A stretch of DNA of 64,000 nt from Anthoceros angustus (GCA_010909165.1 MU008166.1:1736001-1800000); one strand, 5' to 3'. Positions 1-11,358 are shown, numbered from the stretch's first letter. Numbers and translations: made by a program. The notes: generated by a model not told the origin, from the letters alone.

Positions 1-58
1 AAGAACATGAGAGTACCAACTCCCATACGATAAGGAATATTTTCCATCTCTTTCTTTC

Positions 59-562
59 CTATTCAGATTGTGGATAGATAGTAGATGAAAGCTTAATACC
101 TATGGCATCAGGTGTGACTGCCGCGCGCGCATTCTCCAAATTGAAGCGTTTTAACATACCAGCTACATATCTTCCTTGATGAAGATAGATAGCACCAGTG
201 GTATCTCTATGTACATGCATTCCAAGAATATATTTAACTTTGTCGAGATCCTTCATCTCGAATTCTTTACTAAGGTCAGGTTTAATCTTATTAACTAGTT
301 CAATATTGTTAACTAGTTTAATATTGTTGTCATGAATAACTAAGTCATCAACATATAGTGCAACCAGCACAAGGGAGCTGTCCTTGCGGAGTACATTGAT
401 ATTGGTGTCTGCTTCACTTTGGATAAAACCTATCTTCTTAAGGTAAGAGTCCATTCTCTCATACCATAAACGTGGGCTTTGCTTTAGTCCATGAATGAAA
501 CAAATAAGTTTACACACATTGTTTGGGTGTTGCTCATCTTCATAGTCTTCTGGTTGATCCAT
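59..562 (-). pseudogene. Copia reverse transcriptase fragment
   Basis: A 167-codon fragment of copia reverse transcriptase. It starts after the first RT blocks, contains the GLKQSPRLWYERMDSYL-type segment, then the YVDD catalytic motif within VALYVDDLVI (about residues 68-77), then the G-M-x-V region that leads toward RNase H. The normal upstream RT blocks and the downstream RNase H are absent or out of frame. It lies about 280 bp below the gag-integrase-linker fragment and on the same strand, so both probably come from one insertion. Confidence 0.85.
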
Positions 563-838
563 ATAGATCTCTTCTTGCAGATGACCATAAACGAAAGCAA
601 GACAAACATCAAGTCGATAAATTTCAGATTAAGCTCGCACATAAAGCCGTGGAGCATTCTCACTAAGCCCTTGACTACAGGTGAATAAACCTTATCGCCC
701 TAATAGTCCACTCCCTGTTTCTGACTATAACCCTTAGCCACTAGTCTAGCTTTAGAGCGAATACGAGGTTCAACCTCCGGAATTTAGTTTTGAGAACCCA
801 CTTGCATTTGACAGTCAGTTCGCCTTTAGGCAAGTTTA

Positions 839-1843
839 CTAGAGTCCAAGTATTGTTTTTGATAAGAGAATTATATTCATCATCAATAGCGAACTTCCAC
901 TTAGCTGCATCAGGTCGCGAATATGCCTCTTGCAGAGTGAGAGGATCTCCCTCTGAAGGGGCAACACTGAAGGTGTTGCAATGACCTGCATCACTGGTGG
1001 TGTAGTGTAGCCAGCTTGATTGAACTCTAAATCAAAGGGGATCTCATTCCAGAGGTGTCTCGGTTGATGATGACGCAAAGGATATCTTCGCTCAGGGGCT
1101 GGATCAAGCATAACTGGAGAAGGTGGAGCAGGAACAATCTTTGGGTCTTGAGGATTAAGAGCACCAAAGTCTTCTCTATTTTCATAAGGATCAACAATGG
1201 CCTGTTCATCTTCCCCCTCTCGAGCAGGAACAATAGGGATGGGAGCTGCTTGAGGTGAAGAGGCCAGGGATGGCGCAAAAGGTGCAGGACCAGAGTCAAG
1301 GAAAACAGAGGGCTGAGTCAAAAACTCAGGCATAAGGTCACCTGGGTCGGAAGAAGCAGTGTCGTCTGAAGGAGCCAAAGCAGAATCCATGGATACAGAA
1401 CAAGCAGATGCTAACCGAGCCTCATCAAAAGTGACAGTGCGAGCATATACAATAGCATGGGTATCCAAGTCAACCAGTTTATAAGCCTTATAGTCCTCGC
1501 CATAGCCAACAAATACCAGCTTGCGAGCTCGAGCAGAAAGCTTGTCGCGAAGCTGAGAGGGAAGAATAATATGATGAAGAGTGACTTCATCTAGGCCCAA
1601 GATAAGGATATGCCCAGCAAGCTTGTCTTGTTTCAACCAAGAGTCGAAGGCAGGCGAGGGCCCATTGGGCTTGAGGATAGACCCATCAACTATGCCAAGT
1701 AGATCTCTTGTATTCAAGACAGAACGCATACGTTTGGACCGTATTTCAAACTTAGTGCCATCGAAACGGTCCTTATCCTTAAAATCAGACGTCACATTCA
1801 TATAATTAATGATTGGAATGGGTGGCACATTTGAGGAAGGCAT
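839..1843 (-). pseudogene. Copia gag N-terminus fused to integrase C-terminus (deletion derivative)
   Basis: An open 334-codon frame. Residues about 1-95 look like copia gag (DRFDGTKFEIRSKRMRSVL, DSWLKQDKLAGHIL). From about residue 97 the frame switches to the integrase C-terminal module (LSARARKLVFVGYGEDYKAYKLVD), then a P/A/S-rich linker and the R-R-Y-P-L-R motif that normally precedes copia RT. The missing middle corresponds to the rest of gag, the zinc knuckle, protease and integrase core. The junction keeps the frame open, which is notable because most deletions would not. The end of the frame drifts out of the RT register. A domesticated product is conceivable but there is no evidence for it. 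Confidence 0.8.
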
Positions 1844-1959
1844 CAGTAAATATAATCAAGATAATAGTAAAGTTGTCGACGCTGAGTTATGACCCGGAGT
1901 CGAGAGCAACTTTAAAAGTTATAAACTTGATTTAGAATAATGAAGGAATAAAAACAATT

Positions 1960-2690
1960 AAGACTCAGAAGACCAGTGAACAATGGCTCTGTAAGAAGGA
2001 GCATAAAAAGAAGCAAGATGCTTCACTGCCTGCGCAGCAGAGGTCACTGGTTCTGAAAGCTGGTTCAACTTATCCCAAAGCTGCCAACACTCAAGTTGGA
2101 AGAACTCATGTGCTGTACCGCTTGCTGAGTCATACAAGTGGTGCTAATAGGCTGCAAAGTCAAGCTGAGGGCGAGGAGAAAAGGTTCCTACTTGATTGCT
2201 GAAAATATGCGGGGCCACAGAGGATGTCGGCCGTGACTTAAAAAGGATGGCCCGATATCGGAAGAGAGGTGTCCGAACACCGGCCGGAAACCGAAGATTC
2301 TAAAGGGCAGGAGGGCGTAAGAAACGACGGAGCCGTTTCATTCCCCTGGCTAAGAGACTCAGATGGAGTTTCAATCGGGCAGGGGCGTGGGGCACCGATT
2401 CAAGCGTCGGCCGACGGCGCGCGCACAAAACCGCCCGACACCGATCCGAATCCAGCGCCACCGATCTCGCTGGATTCGGCATCGAATCGGGGCGCAGATG
2501 TTGTAGGAGGGGCGCCCAACCCCGGCGATCCTGGTGGCAAAAGATCGGAGGCGGCGCCGTCCTGTGCTGTAACTGAATGAGAATTGATATCTGGCGTAAT
2601 TTTCCTTGCGCCAGATATTTTCCTTGTATTTGGAATTTGAGAGTTATGTCTGCTGAATTCTGGGCGCCGAGGAAGGGTGCCACTGTTGGC
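1960..2690. other. No recognised gene; GC-rich leader-like stretch
   Basis: The interval holds AT-rich sequence to about 2220, then a GC-rich stretch (about 2230-2575) with ORFs on both strands that match nothing I recognise, then a 10-bp hairpin. It may be untranslated leader of the neighbouring copia remnant. I do not call a gene here. Confidence 0.4.
2587..2618. repeat. Perfect 10-bp inverted repeat (hairpin)
   Basis: ATATCTGGCG at 2587-2596 and its exact reverse complement at 2609-2618, separated by a 12-nt T-rich loop. Followed by T-rich sequence. Role unknown. Confidence 0.7.
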
Positions 2691-2789
2691 TATGAGTTGC
2701 CTGAGATTTGAGCGGTTGTTTGCAGGAATTTCGCCCTGGAGCACCCGTTCTGATCTGCATTTGGTTGAGCAATTTGTTTAGACAAATTT

Positions 2790-3666
2790 TCAGATACGGT
2801 GTGCCGTGTACTTTCTAGATTTGGGTAACAGGACGTTTGTTGATGATGCTTGTGATCTTCTAGCAGGATCCCTTGGAATCTCCTGTGAAGATACAAGTCC
2901 ATCCTTCCTGAAATGCGAGAGGAAATCTGCAGCAGCAGAAATTTCAGCTTGAACTTGGGCATAGGAGGTTGTCGGTTGTGGTGGCTGAAGCACAGTTGCC
3001 TTTGGTCGAAGTGGAGAACTCCCTAAAGCATGTTCTTCCTGTTGAAGCTGACAAGTGTTGCCAGGCTGAATCTGCTGAGAATTTTGCTGAGGAAGTGCTG
3101 ACAAGGGTGAAGCAGTCCGTCCATCAGCATTATAGTGTTTTCTGAGCACATGTTGAAGAATAATGCGGATCACAATTATTAGAATGGTGTGACGACGAAT
3201 TGTATGAGAAGGAACTCTGAACTGGCGTTGTTGGAGAATAATAAGGAGAGTTGGTTCCCATGTTATATGAATGATAGGAAGCGAACGTTTGATCCTCGGC
3301 ACTAGATATATTTCCACAACACTTCAATAGATGAGGATCATCACTATTAGACCAAGGTCTTGATGACCTTCGATTGCTAGAAACTCCTCTTGCTGAATGG
3401 TGTTGGCTAGAAGTTTCTCTTGTCGATGATGATATCAAGTCTTGTTCTAGAAAGAAACAAGATAGCCTACATGCTATCTTGCTCCCTAGACTTTTGACAA
3501 GAGACGAATTCAACCGATGATGTTGATAAGATCCTCGAGAGTGCACTCTTTGTCTATTGCTCCTATCTAGTTCTCCGCTTCTCTTAGCATGACGACTCTT
3601 GTGATCATGTCTTTTTGCCATGTTATAACTTGGAATGAAATGATAAAGGAACAAAGCTTTGAGCAA
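2790..3666 (-). pseudogene. Unrecognised degenerate reading frames inside an LTR element
   Basis: Two overlapping minus-strand frames (3666-3130 and 3317-2790) appear to be pieces of one protein separated by a frameshift near 3130-3200. The first is rich in S, H, N, R and K and the second in Q, S and P, with no recognisable catalytic domain. They lie just downstream, on the minus strand, of a tRNA-iMet type primer-binding site at 3938-3949. They are therefore probably the 5' internal (gag-position) part of another LTR retroelement. I could not assign a family. Confidence 0.35.
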
Positions 3667-3937
3667 GAGAGAATGATGAGAGTGCTAGAAGCCTTGGAAG
3701 AACAAGATGAAGTATGAGTGTGGCAATGAGCCATGAACCTTTAATGAATATAAAGGTTAATCATAGAAGAAGCCAAACTGTTTTCTAAATAAAATATGTT
3801 TGGTTGAATATGAAAGTATCTATGAATAAGTATAACTTCATTTTTATAAATACCAGAAGCTTCGGAAAGACATTTGCAAATAAGCAGAACATCTAAATTC
3901 ACATCATAATGCATGATGAACTTAGTAATCAAACCTC

Positions 3938-3949
3938 GCTCTGATACCA
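3938..3949 (-). promoter_or_regulatory. tRNA-iMet primer-binding site of an LTR retrotransposon
   Basis: On the minus strand the sequence reads TGGTATCAGAGC, the classic plant copia primer-binding site complementary to the 3' end of initiator methionine tRNA. It sits four bases from a TG/CA-type LTR end at 3954. Confidence 0.75.
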
Positions 3950-3953
3950 AGTT

Positions 3954-4300
3954 TGAGGTGATTTGCGGAAGCGTTTGATCAAAGTTTAGTGCTTTACTAA
4001 TTGATACAATTGATTACAAGAGGTGGGCTTTTATAGCCTGTGTTTAAAGAGTTGTACCTCTTCGGTACGTGATACCAAAGGGTATGACTACGTTGGGTTA
4101 AGCTAATCTAACCATAACCAACGTGGTCTGTACTTCTAACTCTTAGCACAGGCCTTAAGGAACTTCGAGAATTCCCGACCTATGGCCCCGTGAGTCTCGA
4201 TAGCGAGGGGGATAAAAGTGTGGCCGTTCTGCAGAGGAGAGTACTTGGTGGATGTCATGCCGTGTGATACTAATCTCTGCACTTGGGTTTAGTGTTTGAT
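3954..4300 (-). repeat. Probable 5' LTR (R-U5 and TATA part), minus strand
   Basis: Sequence immediately upstream (minus strand) of the primer-binding site. It ends in CA on the minus strand at 3954 and carries a TATAAAA box on the minus strand near 4030. The outer LTR boundary could not be set because the flanking AT-rich repeats obscure it and no second LTR was found. Confidence 0.45.
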
Positions 4301-4339
4301 TAGCATTAGTTAATCTAATTACTTATCTTTAAGTAAGTA

Positions 4340-4490
4340 ATTAGTGTTAATTAATCTAAGGTGCTTATGCTAATTAAGCATTGATTAGTGTTAATTAAAC
4401 TAATGTGCTTATGCTAATTAAGCATTGATTAGTGTTAATTAATCTAATGTGCTTATGTTAATTAAGCATTGATTAGTGTTAATTAAACAT
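4340..4490. repeat. AT-rich 44-bp tandem repeat, about 3.4 copies
   Basis: Unit beginning ATTAGTGTTAATTAA recurs at 4340, 4384, 4428 and 4472 with exact 44-bp spacing and only a few substitutions. Confidence 0.9.
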
Positions 4491-4496
4491 GGTTAG

Positions 4497-4645
4497 CAAT
4501 AGCTAAGTGGATAAGCTCAAGTAATATGCTTTGGCATATTCCTTGCATATTATAGTGTATTCTTAGGATACAATAGCTAAGTGGATAAGCTCAAGTAATA
4601 TGCTTGGCATATTCCTTGCATATTATAGTGTATTCTTAGGATATT
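4497..4645. repeat. 74-bp direct tandem duplication
   Basis: The block starting CAATAGCTAAGTGG at 4497 is repeated from 4571. The copies are nearly identical, differing by one base of a T run. A plus-strand TATATATA at about 4696-4704 follows, so this could be the U3 part of a plus-strand LTR; that is weak inference. Confidence 0.85.
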
Positions 4646-4801
4646 TAGGCATGTACGCCAATAGGATATCTTAGGAATATGCGATGCAGGTCTAGTATAT
4701 ATAGACCCTTCCATTGAGACAAGCTCGGATCATAGCTTGTCCTCTAGATATGCAATGCAAGAGCGTTGTGAGGAGGCCAAAGCTATGACTCAGAGCGATG
4801 T

Positions 4802-5388
4802 GTGAGGAATTGCGTGTTGTTCTCGTGGGAGAGTGTGTTTGTGCCACGGCGCGAGCTACTCCCTCTTGTTGTTATTGGTTGCACCTATATATCTGCGTAT
4901 TCGATTTGTTCGCTTGGTTGTTGGTCGAGGAACTGCTTACATGAATTCAAGTGCTTACCTCGTGCGACATGGACCTTGGCCGTCGCGTGACCTTCCGGCG
5001 CCCAACCGAGGGGGTTTGAGGATAACGTGCTCACAGACACTGTCCCGGGTGGGGTCCGTTACAAACACATCAGCGACAGAAACCTAGTCCCCCGAGTCAT
5101 CCAGGAGCCTACTTTAGATGTCATGCCACACCTCTTAACTTAGGAATGCCAAAGGGCTTCTTGGGTGGTTTGTGAGGCATGTTTACATACTAGGGAGCAA
5201 GGATGCTTGGATATTGGCTCTCCGAAACATCAAAGCATTTGAAGGAGTACCGCATCGCAGGATCAAGAGACTTTGCACCCGTGCGAAATTGGAAGTTTGC
5301 GATTTGAGAGTTAGCACTTTACTTGGCCTTAACAATTGATTGCTACCATCCTATTGTTTAAGGCACCCTAACTATCTTGTAGAGGCAC
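4802..5388. other. No recognised gene
   Basis: Short ORFs only, none resembling a known protein. The sequence downstream of the TATA-like motif near 4700 may be the transcribed part of a solo LTR. Confidence 0.3.
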
Positions 5389-5710
5389 AAGGCTCTTAAC
5401 CTTATGGTCGAAGGTTTGAGCCCCTTGGGTGGTGTGTGTTATACCATACTTTGGGGATGGAAGTGGGTTGCCATAACAACCCTCTCCCATTTCCAAAGGC
5501 TCTTAACCTTGTGGTCGGAGGTTCGAGCCCCTCGGGTGGTGTGTGTTATACCGTACATCGAGAATGGAAATGGGTTTGCTATAACAACCCTCTCCCATTT
5601 CCCAAGGCTCTTAATATTGTGGTCGGTGGTTCGAGCCCCTCGGGTGGTGTGTGTTATACCGTACATTGGGGATGCAAGTGGGTTACTAGAACAACCCTCT
5701 TCCTTCCTCT
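5389..5710 (+). repeat. Three tandem ~107-bp repeats with Pol III B-box-like motif
   Basis: Copies start at 5389, 5496 and 5604 (AAGGCTCTTAA) and each holds GGTTCGAGCCC or a one-base variant, which matches the internal B box of tRNA genes. The preceding CTCTTAACCTTGTGGTC resembles the end of a tRNA anticodon/variable region. The likely origin is a tRNA-derived SINE fragment that became tandemly repeated. The in-frame ORFs running through it are by-products of the periodicity. Confidence 0.75.
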
Positions 5711-5719
5711 AGATCTACT

Positions 5720-7220
5720 GAATTTTGGTAAGCTCAACTTGATGGCTTTGCCGAATAACGATTAGAAAACCGGGTCCTGCAAGAAAGACTCTTCAAGCTA
5801 GGAGACTTTAATCGGTAGAGTGATTTTATAAAAAAGTAAGACCTTGCTAGACTTTTGCCAAATCAAGCCAAAAAACAAGGGTATACATCTCCATAAACAC
5901 AATATTACCGCTTGCATTGTATACTCAAATAAGGATGCGGAGTCGGAGAGGACCTTGGGATTAAGGCAAAACAATATCTATATACGGACTTCATGTGTGC
6001 AGGTATCACAAACACAATATGCACTAGCCTATGCATTGTCAACCAATAGTGGTATATAGTTTTGGAGATACAACCAAACCATTAGGGAATTGTATCAACA
6101 TAATTAACAAACAACTGCGCACCTCCCCTGATTTCTTATTTTAGGAGGTTTTATTATAAAATATTAACTGCATATCCATATTAAAATATTATTTTTTTCC
6201 ATTGAAACCAAACATCAAGCTCCTGAAGAGAAAAAAAGCGCTTTGCAGAAGTTGCAAGTTACCATTTCGGGGGACCGGAATCCATCGCTCCATCCGCCCA
6301 CCAATACTCACACCTTGTTACTTCCTTGGAAATAGAAGAAGAAGGACGTGTACACTACATAATATAAAGACGGAAAATGCATTCCGTATTAGGTTGTAGG
6401 ATTTCACTTTGAACGCGTTGCCGTTGAGTATGCCAAAGTTGGCAATAGGCGTTGAAGAGGCGAGGAACAGTGTTGGGATAAATAAGGTTAGCGTGTGAAA
6501 ACTTCGAAACCTCAGGAAAGGCATCTACATTAGACGAGAAGAAGAAGGAAGCTAAAAAAAATGTGACGAATGGCTCGCAACCCGAGCAGGTGCAGGTCCG
6601 ACTGGAGTCCGAATCCCATGATAGAGCCAGACACTATCGTGGCAGGCACTGGCACTGGCACTGGCAGTCGAGCAGGCAGGACGCGGGAACCAGGGACGCT
6701 AATCCCGCTTCTACGCCATTCCTGGCTTTTTCGCTTTCCCCGCGGAATCCAAGAAGAACGGGGGGTCCTGGGTCCTGGGTGCGGACACCAACACCAGTTG
6801 TATGTACCGGTATCCTGTCCCGCCGAATCGGCTCAAAGCCGGTCGCAGCTCCATTCCGTTCATCACAGTGGACAGGCCTCTACAGAGCTGGGCCCTCCTC
6901 GCCCAGTCCCCATTGGCGGTGAAAGGTGGGTCGTGATTCGTGAAGCAGCAGCTGTGGACTGCGATACGCGAGCAATAAAAGAGCACCAGTAGGTCAGTAG
7001 GTGTGACGAGATGCACACGAGCTGACCATGGTCCACCACTGCCAGTTCGTTGCTTGTCTCCTCCCCTGCTTGCTTGCGACAAGGGAACGGTTTCCGCATT
7101 CCCCCAGCTGGCTGCCCTAAAGTGAAAGATGTTCGGACTCGCACCATCCATCTTACACGAAGAAGAGCCTGCTAGAAGCATGCATGGCCGCATGGATATC
7201 TATCCCAACGGTGTCTCCCG
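5720..7220. other. Intergenic; no recognised gene
   Basis: AT-rich to about 6200, then moderately GC-rich. ORFs on both strands at 6563-7193 overlap each other and have no recognisable domains. A short GGCACT microsatellite lies near 6650. I see nothing to annotate as a gene. Confidence 0.4.
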
Positions 7221-7224
7221 AGAG

Positions 7225-7405
7225 AAGGCATTGCGCACATCACAAAAAGCGTTGCCCACATCGCAACAGCCGTTGCTGACATCACAACAGGCAGTGCCCA
7301 CATCGTAATGAGCAGTGCCCACGTCACAATAAGCATGCCACATCACAATAAGCACTGCCCACATCACAATTTGAACAAGCGTTGCCCACATCACAAGAAG
7401 CACCG
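7225..7405. repeat. Degenerate ~20-24-bp minisatellite
   Basis: About eight imperfect copies of a unit based on GCCCACATCACAA (variants ACGTCACAA, ACATCGTAA, ACATCGCAA). The resulting minus-strand ORF encodes repeated C-D-V-G and is not considered a gene. Confidence 0.8.
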
Positions 7406-8259
7406 TCCGAGCATCGCCCACATCCATCCAGGGTAGGGGATAGGATAAGGGTCTCATCACGCTACAGGATTCTCACAGCAGCCCACCAACAGCCATGGAA
7501 GATGTCCATGTCTGCTCTGCATGGGGGTGGTGAGCACTGTACAGTACATGGAGCAAGGAGGGCAGTGCACGCAAGTCCCGGGCTTGGCAACGGCACGGAC
7601 CCAAGGAACGGTGACACCAGGAGTCGCAGCAGTCACGACTCACCACTGACAAGCTGTGAATCATGAGAGACGTCTGCAGCAAGACGCCAGGACCGTGGCA
7701 GAGTACTTTGGGAAGAAAAGATGCCTGTGGAGTCGTGAAGCTGCTGAGAGCAGTCATTGCCACTGCCGCTGCAGCAGCAACAAGAGGGCATTATTGTGTC
7801 GTAATAAAGCACTGAAGGAGAGCACTCTTCTGGAACCACAATCCCGCATTCCCATCGGAGTCGCCAATAGAACTGCACCACAATTCTCATCAAGGACCAG
7901 ACCCAGCGGGTACGATTACGAAGCTTGTTGGGTGCGGAGGTTCATGAGACGTGGACTGGTCTGCAGTAGTGGGTGGCGGGCATGCTGCATTGCACACTGC
8001 ACAGCCTGGGCAGGCTTGGAGATGCGCGCCCTGACACATCCAGACTGGACTCGCAGCCGTCCCGGAACATACGTATCCCCCATCCCCGCCACCGTATGAT
8101 GAGCGCCCTATCCTACGTACGGCCGGGCCTTGCTGGGAGGCCGCTTCGGCTGCCAGCAGGCAAGCCAGCCAGCCAGCCGCACGGTAGAAGTGAGTGGAAT
8201 GGAAGCGGAGCCGCCACAGGCAGTGCACTGCAGTGACTGCACTGCACGCCCCGGCTGTG

Positions 8260-8267
8260 CTATATAT
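8260..8267 (+). promoter_or_regulatory. TATA box of the pectinesterase gene
   Basis: CTATATAT about 165 bp upstream of the ATG at 8431, in a GC-rich region. This is a suitable distance for a plant core promoter with a roughly 130-nt 5' UTR. Confidence 0.6.
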
Positions 8268-8430
8268 GAATGCCTCCTGAGCATTTCCCTCCAGAAGCTT
8301 CACTCATTCGCAGCCCATCTCGGGCTCGGAGCAGGAATCCGCATTCCTCCCTCTCCCTGCGCTTCCCTCCTTCCTCCCCCCAGGCACCCACATTCCGCAG
8401 GGAGCGAGCTAGCGCTCCCTGGCTGGGGAG

Positions 8431-10050
8431 ATGGGTCCCGGGGCTTTGCTTGTGCTGTCCCTGCTGGTGCTGGGCTCGGCGGGGCCTGGAGATGCCCATG
8501 GCCACCACGCTTCCGGAGTCGGGCACCATCAGCGAGGGGGATTCGATTCCTGGGTCCAGCGGGTGCACCAAAGGGTGAGCACGAATCTGGCTAAGTTTGA
8601 GGCCGGCGAGGTGCTGGCCTCAGTGCAGCAGGCGGCCGCTGTGCCGTCTCGGGTGATCGTGGTGGATGCTGGCGGGGCGGGGGATTTCACCTCCCCAAGC
8701 GCCGCGCTGAATTCCATCAAGCCCGACCAGAAGCGGACGCAGCGGGTGGTCATCCAGATCAATGCCGGAACCTACAAGTGACACCAAATTCCTTCCCGCT
8801 TCTGTCTGCCTGAGTTCGAATTCCTTCGTGCGGAATCCTGAATCCTGAGCGGGGAGTCACATTGTCCTGTTGCTGGTGTAGGGAGAAGGTGGTGATTCCT
8901 AAGAACAAGCCTTTCATCACATTGCAAGGGGCCGGGAAGGACGTGACTAAGATTACCTGGGGGGATACCGCTAGTTCTACCGGCACCACCATCAAGAGCG
9001 CCACTGTCTCCATCAGCGCTCCCAATTTCATAGCCCAGGACATCACATTCGAGGTCTGAATGTCTTGCTCTTGCTTGCAATGCCGCTCGCAGCCTTGAAT
9101 CCTTTGTTTGCCTCGTTTCTGAGACGGATTCGTGGTGGGCAATGCGCAGAACTCTGCTCCCGTGCCGGACAGTGGGGCAACTGGGGAGCAGGCTGTGGCG
9201 CTGATGATCACTGGGGACATGGCGGAGTTCTACCGGTGCGGATTCCTGGGAGCGCAGGACACGCTGTATGATCACAAGGGGCGGCACTACTTCAAGGACT
9301 GCTTCATCCAGGGTGTGGTGGACTTCATCTTCGGCGACGGCCTCTCTTTGTACGATGTAAGCATTTTCCCTACATGCACGCACGGAGTGCAGTCTGAATC
9401 ACCCACAAGGAAGGGAATGCTCTTTTTCTCTTTCGGTTGTTGTGGGTTGGGAGAAATCCTTGTTGGGCATTGGCAGAGGCTGACGCGAATCGCAATTCCC
9501 AGGGCTGCACGCTAAACGTGATCCAGAGGAGCACCAGCGCAGGCTCGCTTACAGCTCAGAAGCGGGCGTCCAGCAGCGAGGACACGGGATTCTCCTTCGT
9601 CAACTGCAAGGTGGTGGGCTCGGGCAACATGCAGATTTATCTCGGCCGGGCGTGGGGAGCCTACTCAAGAGTCGTCTTCGCCTACACTTATCTGGCGGAC
9701 ATCATCACTCCCGTCGGCTGGTACAACTGGGGGGTGCCCGAGCGCCAGAGGTATGTGTGCTTCGCATTGCATCGGGAACAAGGCGTACTGACTGCTTCTG
9801 TGAATTGAAATAATAAAAGATTCCAGACATTCTTCCGCCAATTTCTCTATGTTGGCAACAGCTCCTGATCCAGTTCCGGTGGACCCCGTCGTGTTGCTGC
9901 AGCACTGTTTTCTACGGCCAGTACAAATGCACTGGCCCGGGCGCCAACCAGGCTGGCAGAGTGCCCTGGTCCAGAGAGCTCTCGGATGCCGATGCTCAGC
10001 CCTTTCTCACCAAGGCCTTCATCGACGGCCAGCAGTGGGTCCAGGTCTAG
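8431..10050 (+). CDS. Pectinesterase (pectin methylesterase), five exons
   Basis: Hydrolyses methyl esters of homogalacturonan in the cell wall. Exons inferred from splice sites and frame: 8431-8777, 8882-9053, 9150-9356, 9503-9750, 9903-10050, giving 373 residues. Residues 1 to about 23 form a hydrophobic signal peptide. The family core follows: D-I-T-F-E-N-S-A-P-V-P spanning the exon 2/3 junction, Q187 in [18 protein letters not shown] with D210 (acid/base), VDFIFG with D231 (nucleophile), LGRAWG with R291 and W293, and FYGQYKC near the end. There is no N-terminal inhibitor (PRO) domain, so it is a type II enzyme of ordinary length. All introns are GT/AG and 96-152 bp. The third exon start at 9150 was chosen because it alone gives the conserved E-N-S-A-P-V-P junction in phase. 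It appears intact. Confidence 0.92.
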
Positions 10051-11340
10051 ACCTGTCTGCAGCTTACTTGTAGACAGGATACAACAAAACAACAGATGGA
10101 GTATTCTTTTCGTCTGTGACAGCAAATCAGATCACACCACGCAAGCAGACACATCAAATCCCCTTTCCACCAGTTTGCCGCGTCTATGTCCAGGAAAGTC
10201 TCATCCCTCTGTGTGTACATAGGTACAGACCTCTCACCATGCTGGAATTCCGGGGTTGAAATATTGTGAACTTTACCCTCACACTTGCAATAGAGGTCTG
10301 TAATTACACCAGAGCTGAACTGGGTTGTTCATATACTGCAATGGCATTTCGCTCTACAAGAGCATTTCGAAGGATTACTCTGTCGTCTGATTGGTCTGCG
10401 CCCTTCCCCACCTAATGCTGACTTGGTTGAAGGTTACTGAATCCTTGGCAGTAGAAGGATTCAAGCCCACTTGTTGACAACACAGGTTGGGTTCCGTGTG
10501 TGCACCGATTCGCAGCTGCTTGTTGCAGTTGGGTCGGTTCAGATGAAGAACTAGCCACACTACGCCAGAGAGTATTGCTTGTGGGTTGCGTATTTCAACC
10601 CTGTCCTGTCCAAACTGAGACATGGACATGGTTGGCTAGCTCATTTGGAGGCTTGCGATCTGGCTGGGTCACGAAGTCGGGCGAGCTCACCTGCGCTGCA
10701 AGGGACGAACAGCTGCAGGAGATGAGGGATCGGGGGTGCAGACTTGGAATTTTGCTCAGATCCGGTGTAATCGGATCAGCGTGAACTGCCCCGGCGGAGC
10801 ACGAGGAGCACGCATTCTGAGGCAGCAACCATTTTGACTCGATTGCAATTGCAATTGCAATTGCGCTTGCGATTGCGGAGAGCTCCACGGATGGTGGCAT
10901 GTGGGCATCCATGTGTGGAGAACGGTTCTGTGATGGGCCCGCGTATCGGGACTCGCGCGGCGGAAGTTTGTGTGGAGATTTAGCTGCTTCCGGGAACACA
11001 ATTGCTCCGATGCCAGCAGGAAAATCAATGGCAGCTGGGACGCTGCCAAAGCTCTCCATTGTCTCCCCATAAAACCCCGCGGCGGACTCACAACCGACCC
11101 CAAGCCGGCAGTCAGCCAGTCAGCCAAATGCATTTTAAGAATTGCAATGGGAAAGTTCAAAGAAGGTAGGTCATTGGATGGCGCCTTTTTGGCAACTATC
11201 TCAACCTTTAGTAACGGGCAGCATTTACTGGTAGTAACTGCATACTCAATCGCTAAAGATATAGTAATTACCATACTTAGTAGAGTCTTGGGTATATAAT
11301 CACTAAAGATATATAATAATTACTTTATTTGACTTAGTAG
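10051..11340. other. 3' UTR of pectinesterase and intergenic DNA
   Basis: No recognised gene. Overlapping two-strand ORFs near 10500-11300 lack domains. A short GCAATT hexamer run lies at about 10844-10865. Confidence 0.5.
10844..10865. repeat. GCAATT hexanucleotide microsatellite
   Basis: About 3.5 consecutive copies of GCAATT, grading into GCGCTTGCGATTGCG. Confidence 0.85.
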
Positions 11341-11350
11341 AGTCTTGGAG

Positions 11351-11358
11351 TATATAAA
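11351..11358 (+). promoter_or_regulatory. TATA box of the TGS1-like gene
   Basis: TATATAAA 150 bp before the ATG at 11501. A duplicated segment (AGTAGAGTCTTGG plus TATATAA) occurs at about 11279-11299 and again at 11336-11357, so the core promoter region itself is partly duplicated. Confidence 0.6.

Larger units (their letters stand above)
59..1843 (-). mobile_element. Decayed Ty1/copia retrotransposon with internal deletion
   Basis: Minus-strand remains of a copia-type LTR retrotransposon. Reading from high to low coordinates there is a gag N-terminus, an abrupt jump to the integrase C-terminal region, the proline-rich linker before RT, and then a separate RT fragment. The protease, zinc knuckle and integrase catalytic core are missing, so the element cannot move by itself. 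No confident LTR pair was found in the window. A GC-rich stretch at about 2230-2580 and the sequence near 2684 could belong to its leader or LTR, but this is unproven. Confidence 0.8.

Noticed and set aside
2269-2744. Overlapping ORFs on both strands in a GC-rich stretch
   Set aside because: Low-complexity P/G/A/R-rich frames with no domain; probably retroelement leader.
5389-5710. CRISPR-like array
   Set aside because: Repeats are adjacent full-length tandem units without unique spacers, and the genome is eukaryotic.
5404-5765. ORFs running through the 107-bp repeats
   Set aside because: Open because the repeat length allows it; no protein similarity, and the unit looks tRNA-derived.
7200-7460. 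Minus-strand ORF with repeated C-D-V-G
   Set aside because: Generated by the minisatellite at 7225-7405.
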